Source of the DNA: JAIBJP01 sp035601195
GTDB taxonomy: Bacteria > Actinomycetota > Thermoleophilia > Gaiellales > Gaiellaceae
Direction: 5' to 3'
Length of the DNA: 28,469 bases
Assembly (NCBI GenBank): GCA_035601195.1
Contig: DATNOU010000143.1
Span: forward strand, 1-28,469
Under the pieces are notes generated by a model. That model worked only from the letters and a program-made list of their open reading frames with translations. It ran no database searches and was not told where the DNA came from. Position numbers and translations under genes: made by a program. Positions 22,689 to 28,469 of this stretch are shown one piece after another; the stretch's first letter is position 1, and the number at the start of each line of letters is the position of its first letter.

Positions 22689-23384
22689 ATGAACGGCGGC
22701 GAAAGGAATGAGCTCACGCGCAGACAGGCTTTAGCCGCTGCCCTGTTGCTCGCAGTGCTGGTTTTCGTCGCATCGTGCGCAACGAACGACAAATCCGTGC
22801 AGACGCCCGAACCGGTCGCTGCAAAGAAGACAGTCAATTGCGCAGAGCGTCCGTACCGAAACACGATTAGCGGCACGCTCACGGCGAATCTCGAGATCAG
22901 CGCATACCCGGGGGTCTGTGTCGTGAAAGGGAGGGTCACGGGGAACGTGACCGTTCGAAGCACCGATCGGCGCTGCGCCACGGCCTCTGAGTATGTCGCG
23001 CTTTCCCTCGAGGGCGGGAGGATCGATGGCAATGTCCACGCCGCCGGGAAGCGGTGCGTCATGGTCTGGCTCTTCGACGGCGCGGTGGTCGATGGCGGCA
23101 TCGTCTACGCCGCCGCGGGAAACCTCGGCTTCCTCGGTGACCGCGGAGGCGCCCGCGTTGACGGCGACGTACTCCTCGAGAATGGGTACCTCTGGGCGAC
23201 GGGCGCCTCGACGACAAATCGCATCGACGGCAAGCTCGCTTGTAACGGTGGTCGTCCGGCCGGACCTGCCTGGCTCGCCACCCCAACGAACTGGGACGGA
23301 GCCGGCAGCGACGAGAAGGACACCGGTGTCGACACGGACGGAAGCACTGGCGCCGGGTATCTCGGCTGCCCGAGGAGCGGATAG
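22689..23384 (+). CDS. Lipoprotein with beta-helix-like repeats
   Basis: A 231-aa protein from ATG 22689, preferred over an upstream start because the signal peptide then fits: a basic start (MNGGERNELTRRQ), a hydrophobic core and lipobox VASC. The mature part repeats short strands with G-x-V-x-G-x-V spacing: ISGTLTANLEISAYPGVCVV, KGRVTGNVTVRS, LEGGRIDGNVHAAGKRCV, GARVDGDVLLENGYLW and NRIDGKLACNGG. This is the look of a right-handed beta-helix or bactofilin-like stack. Six cysteines could form disulfides. The role is unknown, probably a surface scaffold. The stop overlaps the next start by one base (TAGTG), making it the first gene of a coupled operon. Confidence 0.75.
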   Translation: MNGGERNELTRRQALAAALLLAVLVFVASCATNDKSVQTPEPVAAKKTVNCAERPYRNTISGTLTANLEISAYPGVCVVKGRVTGNVTVRSTDRRCATASEYVALSLEGGRIDGNVHAAGKRCVMVWLFDGAVVDGGIVYAAAGNLGFLGDRGGARVDGDVLLENGYLWATGASTTNRIDGKLACNGGRPAGPAWLATPTNWDGAGSDEKDTGVDTDGSTGAGYLGCPRSG

Positions 23385-23989
23385 TGGCGAGGTTCATCGA
23401 GCTAGCCCACGTCCTCGACAAGAACCCACCCCTCGTGAACGCCCGAGGTCACGTGGCCACGTGTCTTCATGCTCCGTTCGATCGCTTTGAGGACGGAGAC
23501 GATCTGAGCCGGATCCCGCTCGCCGCCGTTGCCGGCATCCCCGGGATCGTGGTGGACGGCTCCGGTCAACCGGGTGCGCTCATGCTCGAACTCGACAAGG
23601 AGGCGGTCCGGGATAGGGCGGTCATCATCCGGACCGGATGGGACGCGCGCTGGCGGACGGCCCGGTATTGGGAGCCCGGGCCGTACCTGGAAAAGGAAAT
23701 GCTCGACGTCCTTGTCGGCGGCGGTGCCGCGCTGGTCGGTGTCGATTTCTGGAGCGTCGACGACACGGCCGACCTTGCGGCGCCGGCTCGGACGCGCCTC
23801 CTCCGAGCTGGAGTCCTCGTCATCGAGCACCTCTGCAATCTCCGCGGACTTCCGCGCGAAGGGTTTCGCTTCTTTGCCGTGCCGCTCCGGATCGCGGGCG
23901 GTGCGTCCTTTCCGGTGCGCGCGTTCGCCGAGTTCGGCCCGGGCAACGGTGGTCTCTCGGTTGCCAGTCACGGTGCGAGCGCGCCGTGA
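23384..23989 (+). CDS. Cyclase-family (PF04199-type) hydrolase, altered metal motif
   Basis: A 201-aa protein of the cyclase/kynurenine-formamidase family, metal-dependent amidohydrolases with a swivelling beta/alpha/beta fold. The later family features are intact: IPGIVVDGS, RAVIIRTGWDARW, ALVGVDFWSVDD, VLVIEHLCNL (Glu148) and the terminal FPVRAFAEF. The metal motif HxGTHxDxPxH, however, reads HVATCLHAPFD (23-33): the first His is kept, the second becomes Cys27, the Asp becomes His29 and the last His becomes Asp33. The ligand set could still hold zinc (His, Cys, His), so altered chemistry rather than loss is plausible. The N-terminus is short by about 20 residues for the family. GTG overlaps the preceding stop, and the stop overlaps the next start (GTGA). 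Confidence 0.8.
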   Translation: MARFIELAHVLDKNPPLVNARGHVATCLHAPFDRFEDGDDLSRIPLAAVAGIPGIVVDGSGQPGALMLELDKEAVRDRAVIIRTGWDARWRTARYWEPGPYLEKEMLDVLVGGGAALVGVDFWSVDDTADLAAPARTRLLRAGVLVIEHLCNLRGLPREGFRFFAVPLRIAGGASFPVRAFAEFGPGNGGLSVASHGASAP

Positions 23990-24228
23990 TCGCCATGCTC
24001 CGGGACACCTGGTGGTGGCCGTGGTGGGTCAGCTCGCTGATCGACCTCGCGGCCGCCCTCGCCGCCCTCGTCGTCTTCCGCCTCAGCGGGCACCGCGCGG
24101 TAAGGGCGCTTGCGGCGGCGTTTGTCGTAGCGGGGCTAGTTGCTGCGGTCTTGGCGCCGATCGTGATGACCGACCAATCCGACCGGCGCATGCGGAACGA
24201 GCCCGTGATGCCGGACGGGACGCGATGA
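23986..24228 (+). CDS. Small membrane protein with two helices
   Basis: An 80-aa protein starting at GTG 23986, which overlaps the upstream TGA by four bases (GTGA); ATG 23995 is an alternative. It begins MIAMLRDTWWWPWWVSSL, a tryptophan-rich interfacial segment, then has helices about 16-32 (IDLAAALAALVVFRL) and 41-58 (ALAAAFVVAGLVAAVLAPIV), ending in a charged tail of about 22 residues. No family is recognised. It ends in ATGA, where its TGA overlaps the cyclase start. Position and coupling suggest a membrane partner for the nucleotide cyclase or for the hydrolase. Confidence 0.65.
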   Translation: MIAMLRDTWWWPWWVSSLIDLAAALAALVVFRLSGHRAVRALAAAFVVAGLVAAVLAPIVMTDQSDRRMRNEPVMPDGTR

Positions 24229-25067
24229 GCGGGCCACTGGCCCATTCCAGCCGGATGGCGGTCGAGCAGCCGAGCAGTCACCCGGAAGGAATACCGCCGA
24301 TGAGCGCGCGCTGGGCGGGGATCCTGCTCGGGCAGCACCCCCTCGCGTTGCCGTATCGCGCAGGTCGGCGGCTGTTCGGCCTCTTGCCGAGCCCGTGGCG
24401 CTGCAAGTTCTGCAACGCCCCGTTCCGGGGTCCTTATGCGGGAGCCGTAAAGCGGATCGGCTATTCCCCCTCGCGAAAGAATCCGCAAGTCTGCGCGCGC
24501 TGCATCGAGCGCGCACCCGAAGGCGGCGCAATCGTGCCCCTGGCGATCCTCTTTGCCGACGTTCGCGGATACACGTCGATCTGCGAGCAGCTCGCCGCGG
24601 CGGAGGTGCAGACGTTTCTGGAGCGCTTTTATCAGACGGCCTCAGCGGCGCTCCTGGCGCACGAGGGGCTGCTCGGCCAGATCGCGGGTGATGAGGTTAT
24701 GGGCCTGTTCGTCCCGGGGATTGCTGGCGGCCATTACAGGCGAAAGGCCGTCGAGGCTTCTCGTTCTCTCGCGCGGGCAGTCCGCTACACAGACTGTGCC
24801 GCAGGCTGCCCCGCGGTCGGGATCGGCGTCGCCAGCGGTGAGGAATTCGTGGGCAATGTGGGCGGTGGAGGCTACAAGGACTTCACGGCGGTCGGCGACG
24901 TCACGAATACGGCGGCGCGCCTTACGTCGGTCGCCCGCGACGGCGAGATAATCGTCGACGCGCCCACGTACGAAGCGGTCGCGCGCGCGTACCCCGACGC
25001 GGAGCGGGAACAGCTGCGGTTGAAGGGAAAGCGCGCGCCGCTCGACGTCTTCCGGATACCACCGTAA
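24225..25067 (+). CDS. Class III nucleotide cyclase with N-terminal zinc finger
   Basis: A 280-aa soluble enzyme making cAMP or cGMP. Residues 58-95 hold two CxxC knuckles (WRCKFCNAPF with Cys60/63, NPQVCARCIE with Cys90/93), a zinc-ribbon sensor or dimer element seen before many bacterial class III cyclase domains. The catalytic domain (about 103-280) shows LAILFADVRGYTS (metal Asp112), IAGDEVMGLFVPG (metal Asp156), YKDFTAVGD (Lys218, Asp225) and VTNTAARL (Asn228, Arg232, the transition-state pair). All catalytic residues are present; the Lys/Asp pattern suggests ATP but does not prove it. The ATG at 24225 overlaps the upstream TGA (ATGA). A second ATG at 24301 has GGAAGGA nine bases before it and would give a 255-aa form. 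Fourth and last gene of the operon. Confidence 0.88.
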   Translation: MSGPLAHSSRMAVEQPSSHPEGIPPMSARWAGILLGQHPLALPYRAGRRLFGLLPSPWRCKFCNAPFRGPYAGAVKRIGYSPSRKNPQVCARCIERAPEGGAIVPLAILFADVRGYTSICEQLAAAEVQTFLERFYQTASAALLAHEGLLGQIAGDEVMGLFVPGIAGGHYRRKAVEASRSLARAVRYTDCAAGCPAVGIGVASGEEFVGNVGGGGYKDFTAVGDVTNTAARLTSVARDGEIIVDAPTYEAVARAYPDAEREQLRLKGKRAPLDVFRIPP

Positions 25068-25507
25068 GCCCTCGCGGCGGGCGGTCGCGAGCGGCTAGCC
25101 GGAGTGACCATAGACTGCGACACGCCTGATTTGTGCCCGGGCCTACTGCCCACCTTCGTCGGCAATTCGCGCGTCCGCTCACGGAGTAAGCTCGCTGCGA
25201 TGAGGATGCGATTGACAGTGGCACGGGTTCACGCTTGTCCTGCTAACCGATGGGCAGGGCAGCGAGGAGGGCGACCCAGCCGCTCTGTACGAATGGCCAG
25301 CGGCGGACCCGTCACGAAAGGGAGAGCGCTGGCGGCATTCGGATTGGCCGCCGCCCGCGACAAAGCGCGCAGCCTGCGACCGTCGAACTAGGGATACCGA
25401 CGCAGCCTCCGTGAACAAGCCGCTCGAGGTCACCGAAGTCGCACGCAAGCAAATGCACGGGACGTCCGGTGGGCGTGGCCCGTTCTCTACCACGACAACG
25501 TCCCGGA
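25068..25507 (+). other. 440-bp stretch without a supportable gene
   Basis: After the nucleotide cyclase I find no convincing protein. A plus-strand frame from about 25104 to 25391 is Arg/Ala-rich with no SD and is probably a shadow. The stretch leads into the repeat arrays before the second Thr half, so it is likely the non-coding end of the module. Confidence 0.5.
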
Positions 25508-25614
25508 CGTCCACCAGCCGTCCACCAGGTTGTCCGCTCCAGTCACCTCCAGTCCGCTCCAGTCCGGTGGTAGGGGTATGGAAAGAGGCCTGAGGTGACT
25601 GGAGCGGACTGGAG
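25508..25614 (+). repeat. Helically phased decamer arrays, putative arm sites
   Basis: CGTCCACCAG occurs at 25508-25517 and 25519-25528. CTCCAGTC then occurs three times at exact 10-base steps (25537, 25547, 25557). Its inverted form GACTGGAG occurs twice, again 10 bases apart (25597 and 25607). The core tRNA-Thr half starts at 25632. One helical turn between sites, in two opposite blocks, is how arm-binding proteins of site-specific recombinases are arrayed; the assignment is inferred. Confidence 0.6.
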
Positions 25615-25631
25615 TGGACATCGGTTCATCA

Positions 25632-25675
25632 CTCGTAATGAAGGGGTCCCCGGTTCGAGTCCGGGCGTCGGCTCT
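25632..25675 (+). pseudogene. tRNA-Thr(CGT) 3' half, scar copy 2
   Basis: Identical over 44 bases to 19044-19087: anticodon loop CTCGTAA, stem strand, T arm and acceptor 3' strand with T discriminator. The 5' neighbour CATCA only partly pairs with the TGAAG strand, and no D arm exists. It marks the right edge of the 6.6-kb module. Confidence 0.85.
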
Positions 25676-25745
25676 CTCGTCGAGGTGGAAGCATTCGCAG
25701 CGCATGCCGACCATCCCGAGACGGTCCCGCATATCTGCGGTCACC

Positions 25746-26195
25746 TCACCCGCGTGCCGCCGCAGCGGCCCGAACGTCGCCGATCGGAACGCGAGCCTGT
25801 TCGCAAAGAGTCGCGAGATCGAAGTAAATGATCTCGCCGGCCATGAGCTCGTCGCGAAAGGGAACGATATTCGCAAAGGGAACGCTCAAGCTGCCGCCGC
25901 CTGGGGGGACCCCGAGCCACTCCCCGCGGCTCGTTCCGCGCAACGTGCCCCACACGGCGATAACGTCGTCACCGAGCGCCATGCCCTCGTCCTCCGGAGC
26001 GAGGTCGGGGAATGCTGTGAAGAACTGCATCTCGTAGGCCGCTCGCACCGCGTCCCTGCCCTCACTGCGAAGGCTAAGCGGCATCGTCTCGAGGAAACAG
26101 TCCGTCGCGAAGGTCTCGAGGATGGCATCAATGTCCCGAGCGGCCTCCGCTTCGCGGTGAGCTTCGAAGAGCCGGAGCATCTCATTACGGTCCAT
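25746..26195 (-). CDS. SnoaL-like (NTF2-fold) protein
   Basis: A 149-aa protein. ATG 26195 is chosen because AGGAGGAG lies directly before it; a longer upstream frame is spurious. The text MDRNEMLRLFEAHREAEAAR, DIDAILETFATDCFLETMPL, EGRDAVRAAYEMQFFTAFPD, LGDDVIAVWGTLRGTSRGEW and PFANIVPFRDELMAGEIIYF follows the SnoaL/NTF2-like pattern: an N-terminal helix pair, a cone-shaped sheet and the FxxxFPD turn. Members are ester cyclases, isomerases or ligand-binding proteins; nothing here fixes which. There are no neighbouring polyketide genes. It lies 110 bases downstream of the GNAT gene on the same strand and may share its transcript. Confidence 0.8.
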   Translation of the reverse strand: MDRNEMLRLFEAHREAEAARDIDAILETFATDCFLETMPLSLRSEGRDAVRAAYEMQFFTAFPDLAPEDEGMALGDDVIAVWGTLRGTSRGEWLGVPPGGGSLSVPFANIVPFRDELMAGEIIYFDLATLCEQARVPIGDVRAAAAARG

Positions 26196-26304
26196 TTCTC
26201 CTCCTTGAGTCGCGGATCGGAAGACGGCGGCGAGGTCTACGCTGCTTGCGCCCGCGCGACAAGCGTCTCGGACCAACGTTCGCCAACCTGAACTGGTAGA
26301 TGGA

Positions 26305-26883
26305 TCAAGGGGGCTTTCCGAGCCCTCGACGCCGCGACGCGCGGAACGTTGGTAAGTCGATCGACGCGGCTTCAATGCGTCGCTCAAAGAAGAGCCAGTA
26401 CTCGTGAAGGTGCGCAGGAATCTCGGTGCCTTCGTAGGCCGGTCCCTCAACGAAGCCTCTCGATCGGTAGAGGCGCTGCGCCTCGATCATGAATCGACAC
26501 GTGTCCAGGCGGATGACATTCGCGCCCAAGCCAACCGCGCTATCGATCAACTGGTCGAGCATTCGGGAGCCAATGTGCAGCGAGCGCGCCTCGGGAACGA
26601 CATACATCCGTTTGACCTCAGCCGCTCCGTCGGGAAGCCGGCGAAGCGCCCCCACGCCCACGGGACGGCCCGACCAGTCCGCGAGCAGGAGCACGCCAGA
26701 GGGGCGTCGGTAGGCGCCCATACTCGCCGCTACCTGCGAGGGATCGGCCGGCCTTTCGTCGACACCGTATTCCTCGCGAAGTCGGTCGTGCGCCCACGTG
26801 AGGTACGCCGCCATGAGTGTGGCAGCGGCCGCTTCATCAGCTTCCGACCGCGCTTCCCGAATCGCAGCTTCGAAGACGCCCAT
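26305..26883 (-). CDS. GNAT-family N-acetyltransferase
   Basis: A 192-aa protein with a complete GNAT core: AAATLMAAYLTWAHDRLREE at the N-terminus, VLLLADWSGRPVGVGALRRL (strands 2-3), AEVKRMYVVPEARSLHIGSR (strand 4 and the acetyl-CoA loop), LDQLIDSAVGLGANVIRLDT, and RLYRSRGFVEGPAYEG, the final Y-x-x-x-GF hallmark. The substrate is unknown; GNATs acetylate amines on small molecules or proteins. The loop R-S-L-H-I-G-S departs from the usual Q/R-x-x-G-x-G/A but keeps the spacing. A C-terminal basic tail (FRASRRRGLGKPP) is longer than normal. It is intact, unlike the RimJ-type stump at 11553. Confidence 0.85.
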   Translation of the reverse strand: MGVFEAAIREARSEADEAAAATLMAAYLTWAHDRLREEYGVDERPADPSQVAASMGAYRRPSGVLLLADWSGRPVGVGALRRLPDGAAEVKRMYVVPEARSLHIGSRMLDQLIDSAVGLGANVIRLDTCRFMIEAQRLYRSRGFVEGPAYEGTEIPAHLHEYWLFFERRIEAASIDLPTFRASRRRGLGKPP

Positions 26884-26942
26884 AGCGCAAGAGTTCTACG
26901 CCTCACGCGCCCAAGCCACAAGCGGAGGGCCGCTCGAGCCGG

Positions 26943-27461
26943 GCGATCTGCGCGAAGCTCTTTCTCAGCACCAAGAATGGGACCTACACGTCGTTCGAGG
27001 GGGTCGTGAGCTCACGGACTCTGAGCCCGCTCGGGTTGGTCGTGCACTGTGGCCGCTGGTACCTCGCTGCACACGACCACACCCGCGAGGCGCTGCGCAC
27101 GTTCCGGGTCGACCGCATGCAGGCCGTTCGCATCGACGACACGGGCGTCGCTGTCGAGCCGCCCGCCGGCTTCGACGCGGTCGCCTACACCGGCCGCTCG
27201 CTCGCCGCCGTGCCGTGGACACACGACGTATCGGTCGTCCTCGATCTCCCGCTCGAGACTGCGACCGCACGGCTCTCGTCGAGGCCCGGGGTGCTATCTG
27301 CGACCGAACGCGGTACCCGGTTGGAGATGCGCGTCGAGTCGCTCGACTGGATGGCGCGGGTGCTCGCAGGTTTCGGCTGTGCCTTCTCGATCGAGCGGCC
27401 GCTCGAACTCCGCGCACACGTCGCGGCGCTCGCGGATCTACTCGAGACCTCCGCTCGTTAG
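26943..27461 (+). pseudogene. WYL-domain regulator C-terminal part
   Basis: The frame reads YTSFEGVVSSRTLSPLGLVV, HCGRWYLAAHDHTREALRTF and RVDRMQAVRIDDTGV, then a wHTH-type C-terminal segment (LDLPLETATARLSSRPGVLS, then LDWMARVLAGFGCAFSIERP). This is a WYL domain and its C-terminal extension: the RWYLxxHDHxRxxxRTFRxDR motif is diagnostic. WYL proteins are ligand-sensing transcription factors with an N-terminal helix-turn-helix, which is missing; the frame upstream of about 26980 is not WYL-like. Translation could begin at GTG 27006 without an SD. A domain-only protein is possible, but loss of the N-terminal half fits the rest of this decayed region. Confidence 0.7.
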
Positions 27462-27595
27462 CGGCAACCGCCGAAACGAGGAGTTGTTGGCAAGTCATAC
27501 GTGAGCTTCGGGGCGACCTCGAGTTCGGTGACAGAGGATTCGCGGTTTGCGAGGCTGGGTGATTTGCCGTTGATTGCCGCTGGTTGCAACCACGG

Positions 27596-27614
27596 GGCTC
27601 CATAAAGGCTCCAT
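27596..27614 (+). repeat. Tandem 8-mer GGCTCCAT with AAA spacer
   Basis: GGCTCCAT at 27596-27603 and 27607-27614. The layout (8-9-mer pair, 3-base A/T spacer) copies the GTGCGCCAG pairs beside the Ser halves, but no tRNA half follows; instead a 3' gene stump starts at 27621. It may be an arm-site scar whose core is the 3' end of a protein gene. 27462-27595 shows no gene. Confidence 0.4.
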
Positions 27615-27620
27615 CAACGG

Positions 27621-27737
27621 GTGTGCGTGTCTCGAGCCCTTCTCGTTCTCGACGAGCTCGGCCTCATGACTGAGGTTCCCTTCCCGCGCGTACTTCTGAG
27701 CCCCGACGAGATCGACGCCTACTTGGCCCGGCGCTGA
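27621..27737 (+). pseudogene. C-terminal gene stump beside the GGCTCCAT pair
   Basis: The frame reads VCVSRALLVLDELGLMTEVP and FPRVLLSPDEIDAYLARR before TGA 27735-27737. The text is protein-like throughout, with a charged helix DEIDAYLARR at the end. No SD or clear start exists (GTG 27621 is the first possible one, only seven bases after the repeats). I read it as the last 38 codons of a host gene left at an integration junction. Between 27738 and 27900 I see nothing further. Confidence 0.4.
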
Positions 27738-27900
27738 CGATCGAAGCGAGAAGCCTTGCCGAAGGCGGTGGCGGCGAGTGGGCGGAACAGAAGCAGATTC
27801 GCCCGCTGAGGCGCTGGACGCCTGCGCGCGACAACGAGGCAGCGACCCGCACAACCACTCAGCGAGACTGTTCGCGGTGCGATCGGAGTCTCAATCCTCG

Positions 27901-28469
27901 ATGAGACCGACGCGGCTTGCAGCGCTCTCCCTCCTGGCCGCGTTCGCAGCGACGGGCCTAACGGGCTGCGCTTCCTCGTCGGCTCCGCAGGCGTCCCGGT
28001 CGCCTCCGCCGGTTCCTGAGGGGCGCTCACTTCCCTCGTCGGTGGCGTTCTGGGATGGGGAGCGCGGCCTCTTGGGCGCGGGGCGCTGCTGGGACTGTCC
28101 CGGGGGCACGATCTCGACCACGGACGACGGCGGGCGAACCTGGACCGTGCGAAAGAAGACGATCGGCCCGGTGACGTGGGTGACGACCCTCGGCGAGCGC
28201 AACGCGTGGGCGCTCGCTGGGCGTGCGCTGCTGCAGAGCGCCGACGGGGGTCGCAGCTGGCAGGCGGTGTCGAAGGCGCCGCTGCTCTCGATCGTCTTCA
28301 CGAGCGAGTCCGAAGGCTGGGGCGTCAGCGAGAGCCAGGAATCGGCGTTCGAGTCCCGGCTCGTGCATACCCGCGACGGCGGCCGCGACTGGCAGAAGGA
28401 GGCTTCGCCCTGCCCACGAGTCGTCGGCGGCGTTCGGGGCGTCTCATTCCCGACTCGGGCGCGCGGCTG
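27901..28469 (+). CDS. BNR-repeat (Ycf48/sialidase-type propeller) lipoprotein, partial
   Basis: ATG 27901 opens a frame that runs off the window end (189 codons seen). MRPTRLAALSLLAAFAATGL is a signal ending in lipobox LTGC, so the protein is lipid-anchored outside the membrane. The mature part carries Asp-box/BNR turns: STTDDGGRTWTVRKK, QSADGGRSWQAVSK and HTRDGGRDWQKEA, separated by about 40 residues, alternating with strands such as VTTLGERNAWALAGRALL. This is the pattern of Ycf48-like or sialidase-fold propellers; no catalytic residue set can be judged from this part. Two cysteines (GRCWDCPGG) may pair. The gene is intact as far as seen and follows the gene stump by 163 bases. Confidence 0.85.
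   Translation, partial: MRPTRLAALSLLAAFAATGLTGCASSSAPQASRSPPPVPEGRSLPSSVAFWDGERGLLGAGRCWDCPGGTISTTDDGGRTWTVRKKTIGPVTWVTTLGERNAWALAGRALLQSADGGRSWQAVSKAPLLSIVFTSESEGWGVSESQESAFESRLVHTRDGGRDWQKEASPCPRVVGGVRGVSFPTRARG

Larger units (their letters stand above)
19044..25675 (+). mobile_element. 6.6-kb module bounded by identical tRNA-Thr halves
   Basis: Direct repeats of 44 identical bases, 6588 bases apart, bracket a large ATPase gene and a divergent four-gene operon. The repeats are tRNA-Thr(CGT) 3' halves, with tandem arm-like repeats beside both. This is the signature of an element integrated by a tRNA-targeting tyrosine recombinase, or of one of two in tandem, since the left boundary is also only a half rather than an intact tRNA. 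No integrase, relaxase or replication gene is inside, so the unit would have to move in trans or is a fixed remnant. The genes inside look intact, in contrast to the decay elsewhere in the window. Confidence 0.5.

Noticed and set aside
1..28469. CRISPR arrays, rRNA, toxin-antitoxin pairs and restriction-modification genes
   Set aside because: Looked for in all frames and at repeat level; none seen.

Overview
The window is high-GC DNA with GTG starts, translationally coupled gene pairs, many short lipoproteins, a DivIVA-like pair, a large AAA/STAND-type ATPase and a class III nucleotide cyclase. This fits a soil actinobacterium; Thermoleophilia (Gaiellales/Solirubrobacterales) is my best guess from protein style only, since no rRNA or phylogenetic marker is present. 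Much of the window is accessory and decayed: intact genes alternate with gene stumps, frameshifted genes and recombination scars.

Two kinds of non-genic signal structure it. (1) Five orphan 3' halves of tRNA genes, each starting at the anticodon loop or stem and running to the acceptor end without a usable 5' half: tRNA-Ser(CGA) at 743-805 and 6025-6086 (minus), tRNA-Arg(CCG) at 16964-17005 (minus), tRNA-Thr(CGT) at 19044-19087 and 25632-25675 (plus). Four of them have tandem short direct repeats on the side where the 5' half should be. This is the layout expected of tyrosine-recombinase attachment scars (arm sites plus tRNA core), yet I see no integrase. The two Thr halves share 44 identical bases and bound a 6.6-kb module. 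(2) A 57-79 bp palindromic element with TGTGGGGTG...CACCCCACA ends, present three times (9129, 12413, 15463) plus one half copy (11721). Nearly every copy sits at the broken end of a gene and some supply the stop codon.

Layout. 1-742: end of an unknown gene and a Tat-type N-terminal stump. 743-6142 (between Ser halves): a class A penicillin-binding protein with an N-terminal helix-turn-helix, a frameshifted membrane protein coupled to a His-rich membrane-anchored protein, a PRC-barrel-like membrane protein and a broken PAP2 phosphatase. 6259-8850: a TolB-like lipoprotein, a small unknown protein and a CapA-family protein. 8851-15925, the palindrome zone: a fumarase/beta-propeller chimera, a secreted protein, a DUF6176-like protein, a GNAT stump, a subtilisin-inhibitor-like lipoprotein without its start, a zinc-ribbon protein finished by the element, a two-gene unknown operon, two DivIVA-like paralogues and an AlkZ/YcaQ-like pseudogene. 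15940-18884: a TolB-like lipoprotein, the Arg half and a class III aminotransferase. 19044-25675: the Thr-bounded module, with a 1110-aa ATPase divergent from a four-gene overlapping operon (lipoprotein, cyclase-family hydrolase with altered metal motif, small membrane protein, zinc-finger class III nucleotide cyclase); a GTTAC/GTAAC inverted-repeat cluster lies between. 25746-28469: a SnoaL-like protein, a GNAT, a WYL-domain stump, another repeat scar with a gene stump, and a BNR-repeat lipoprotein cut by the window end.

The best candidate for an undescribed system is the combination of tRNA-half-bounded cargo modules and the Thr-bounded signalling module. All family calls are from reading the sequence; no search was run.
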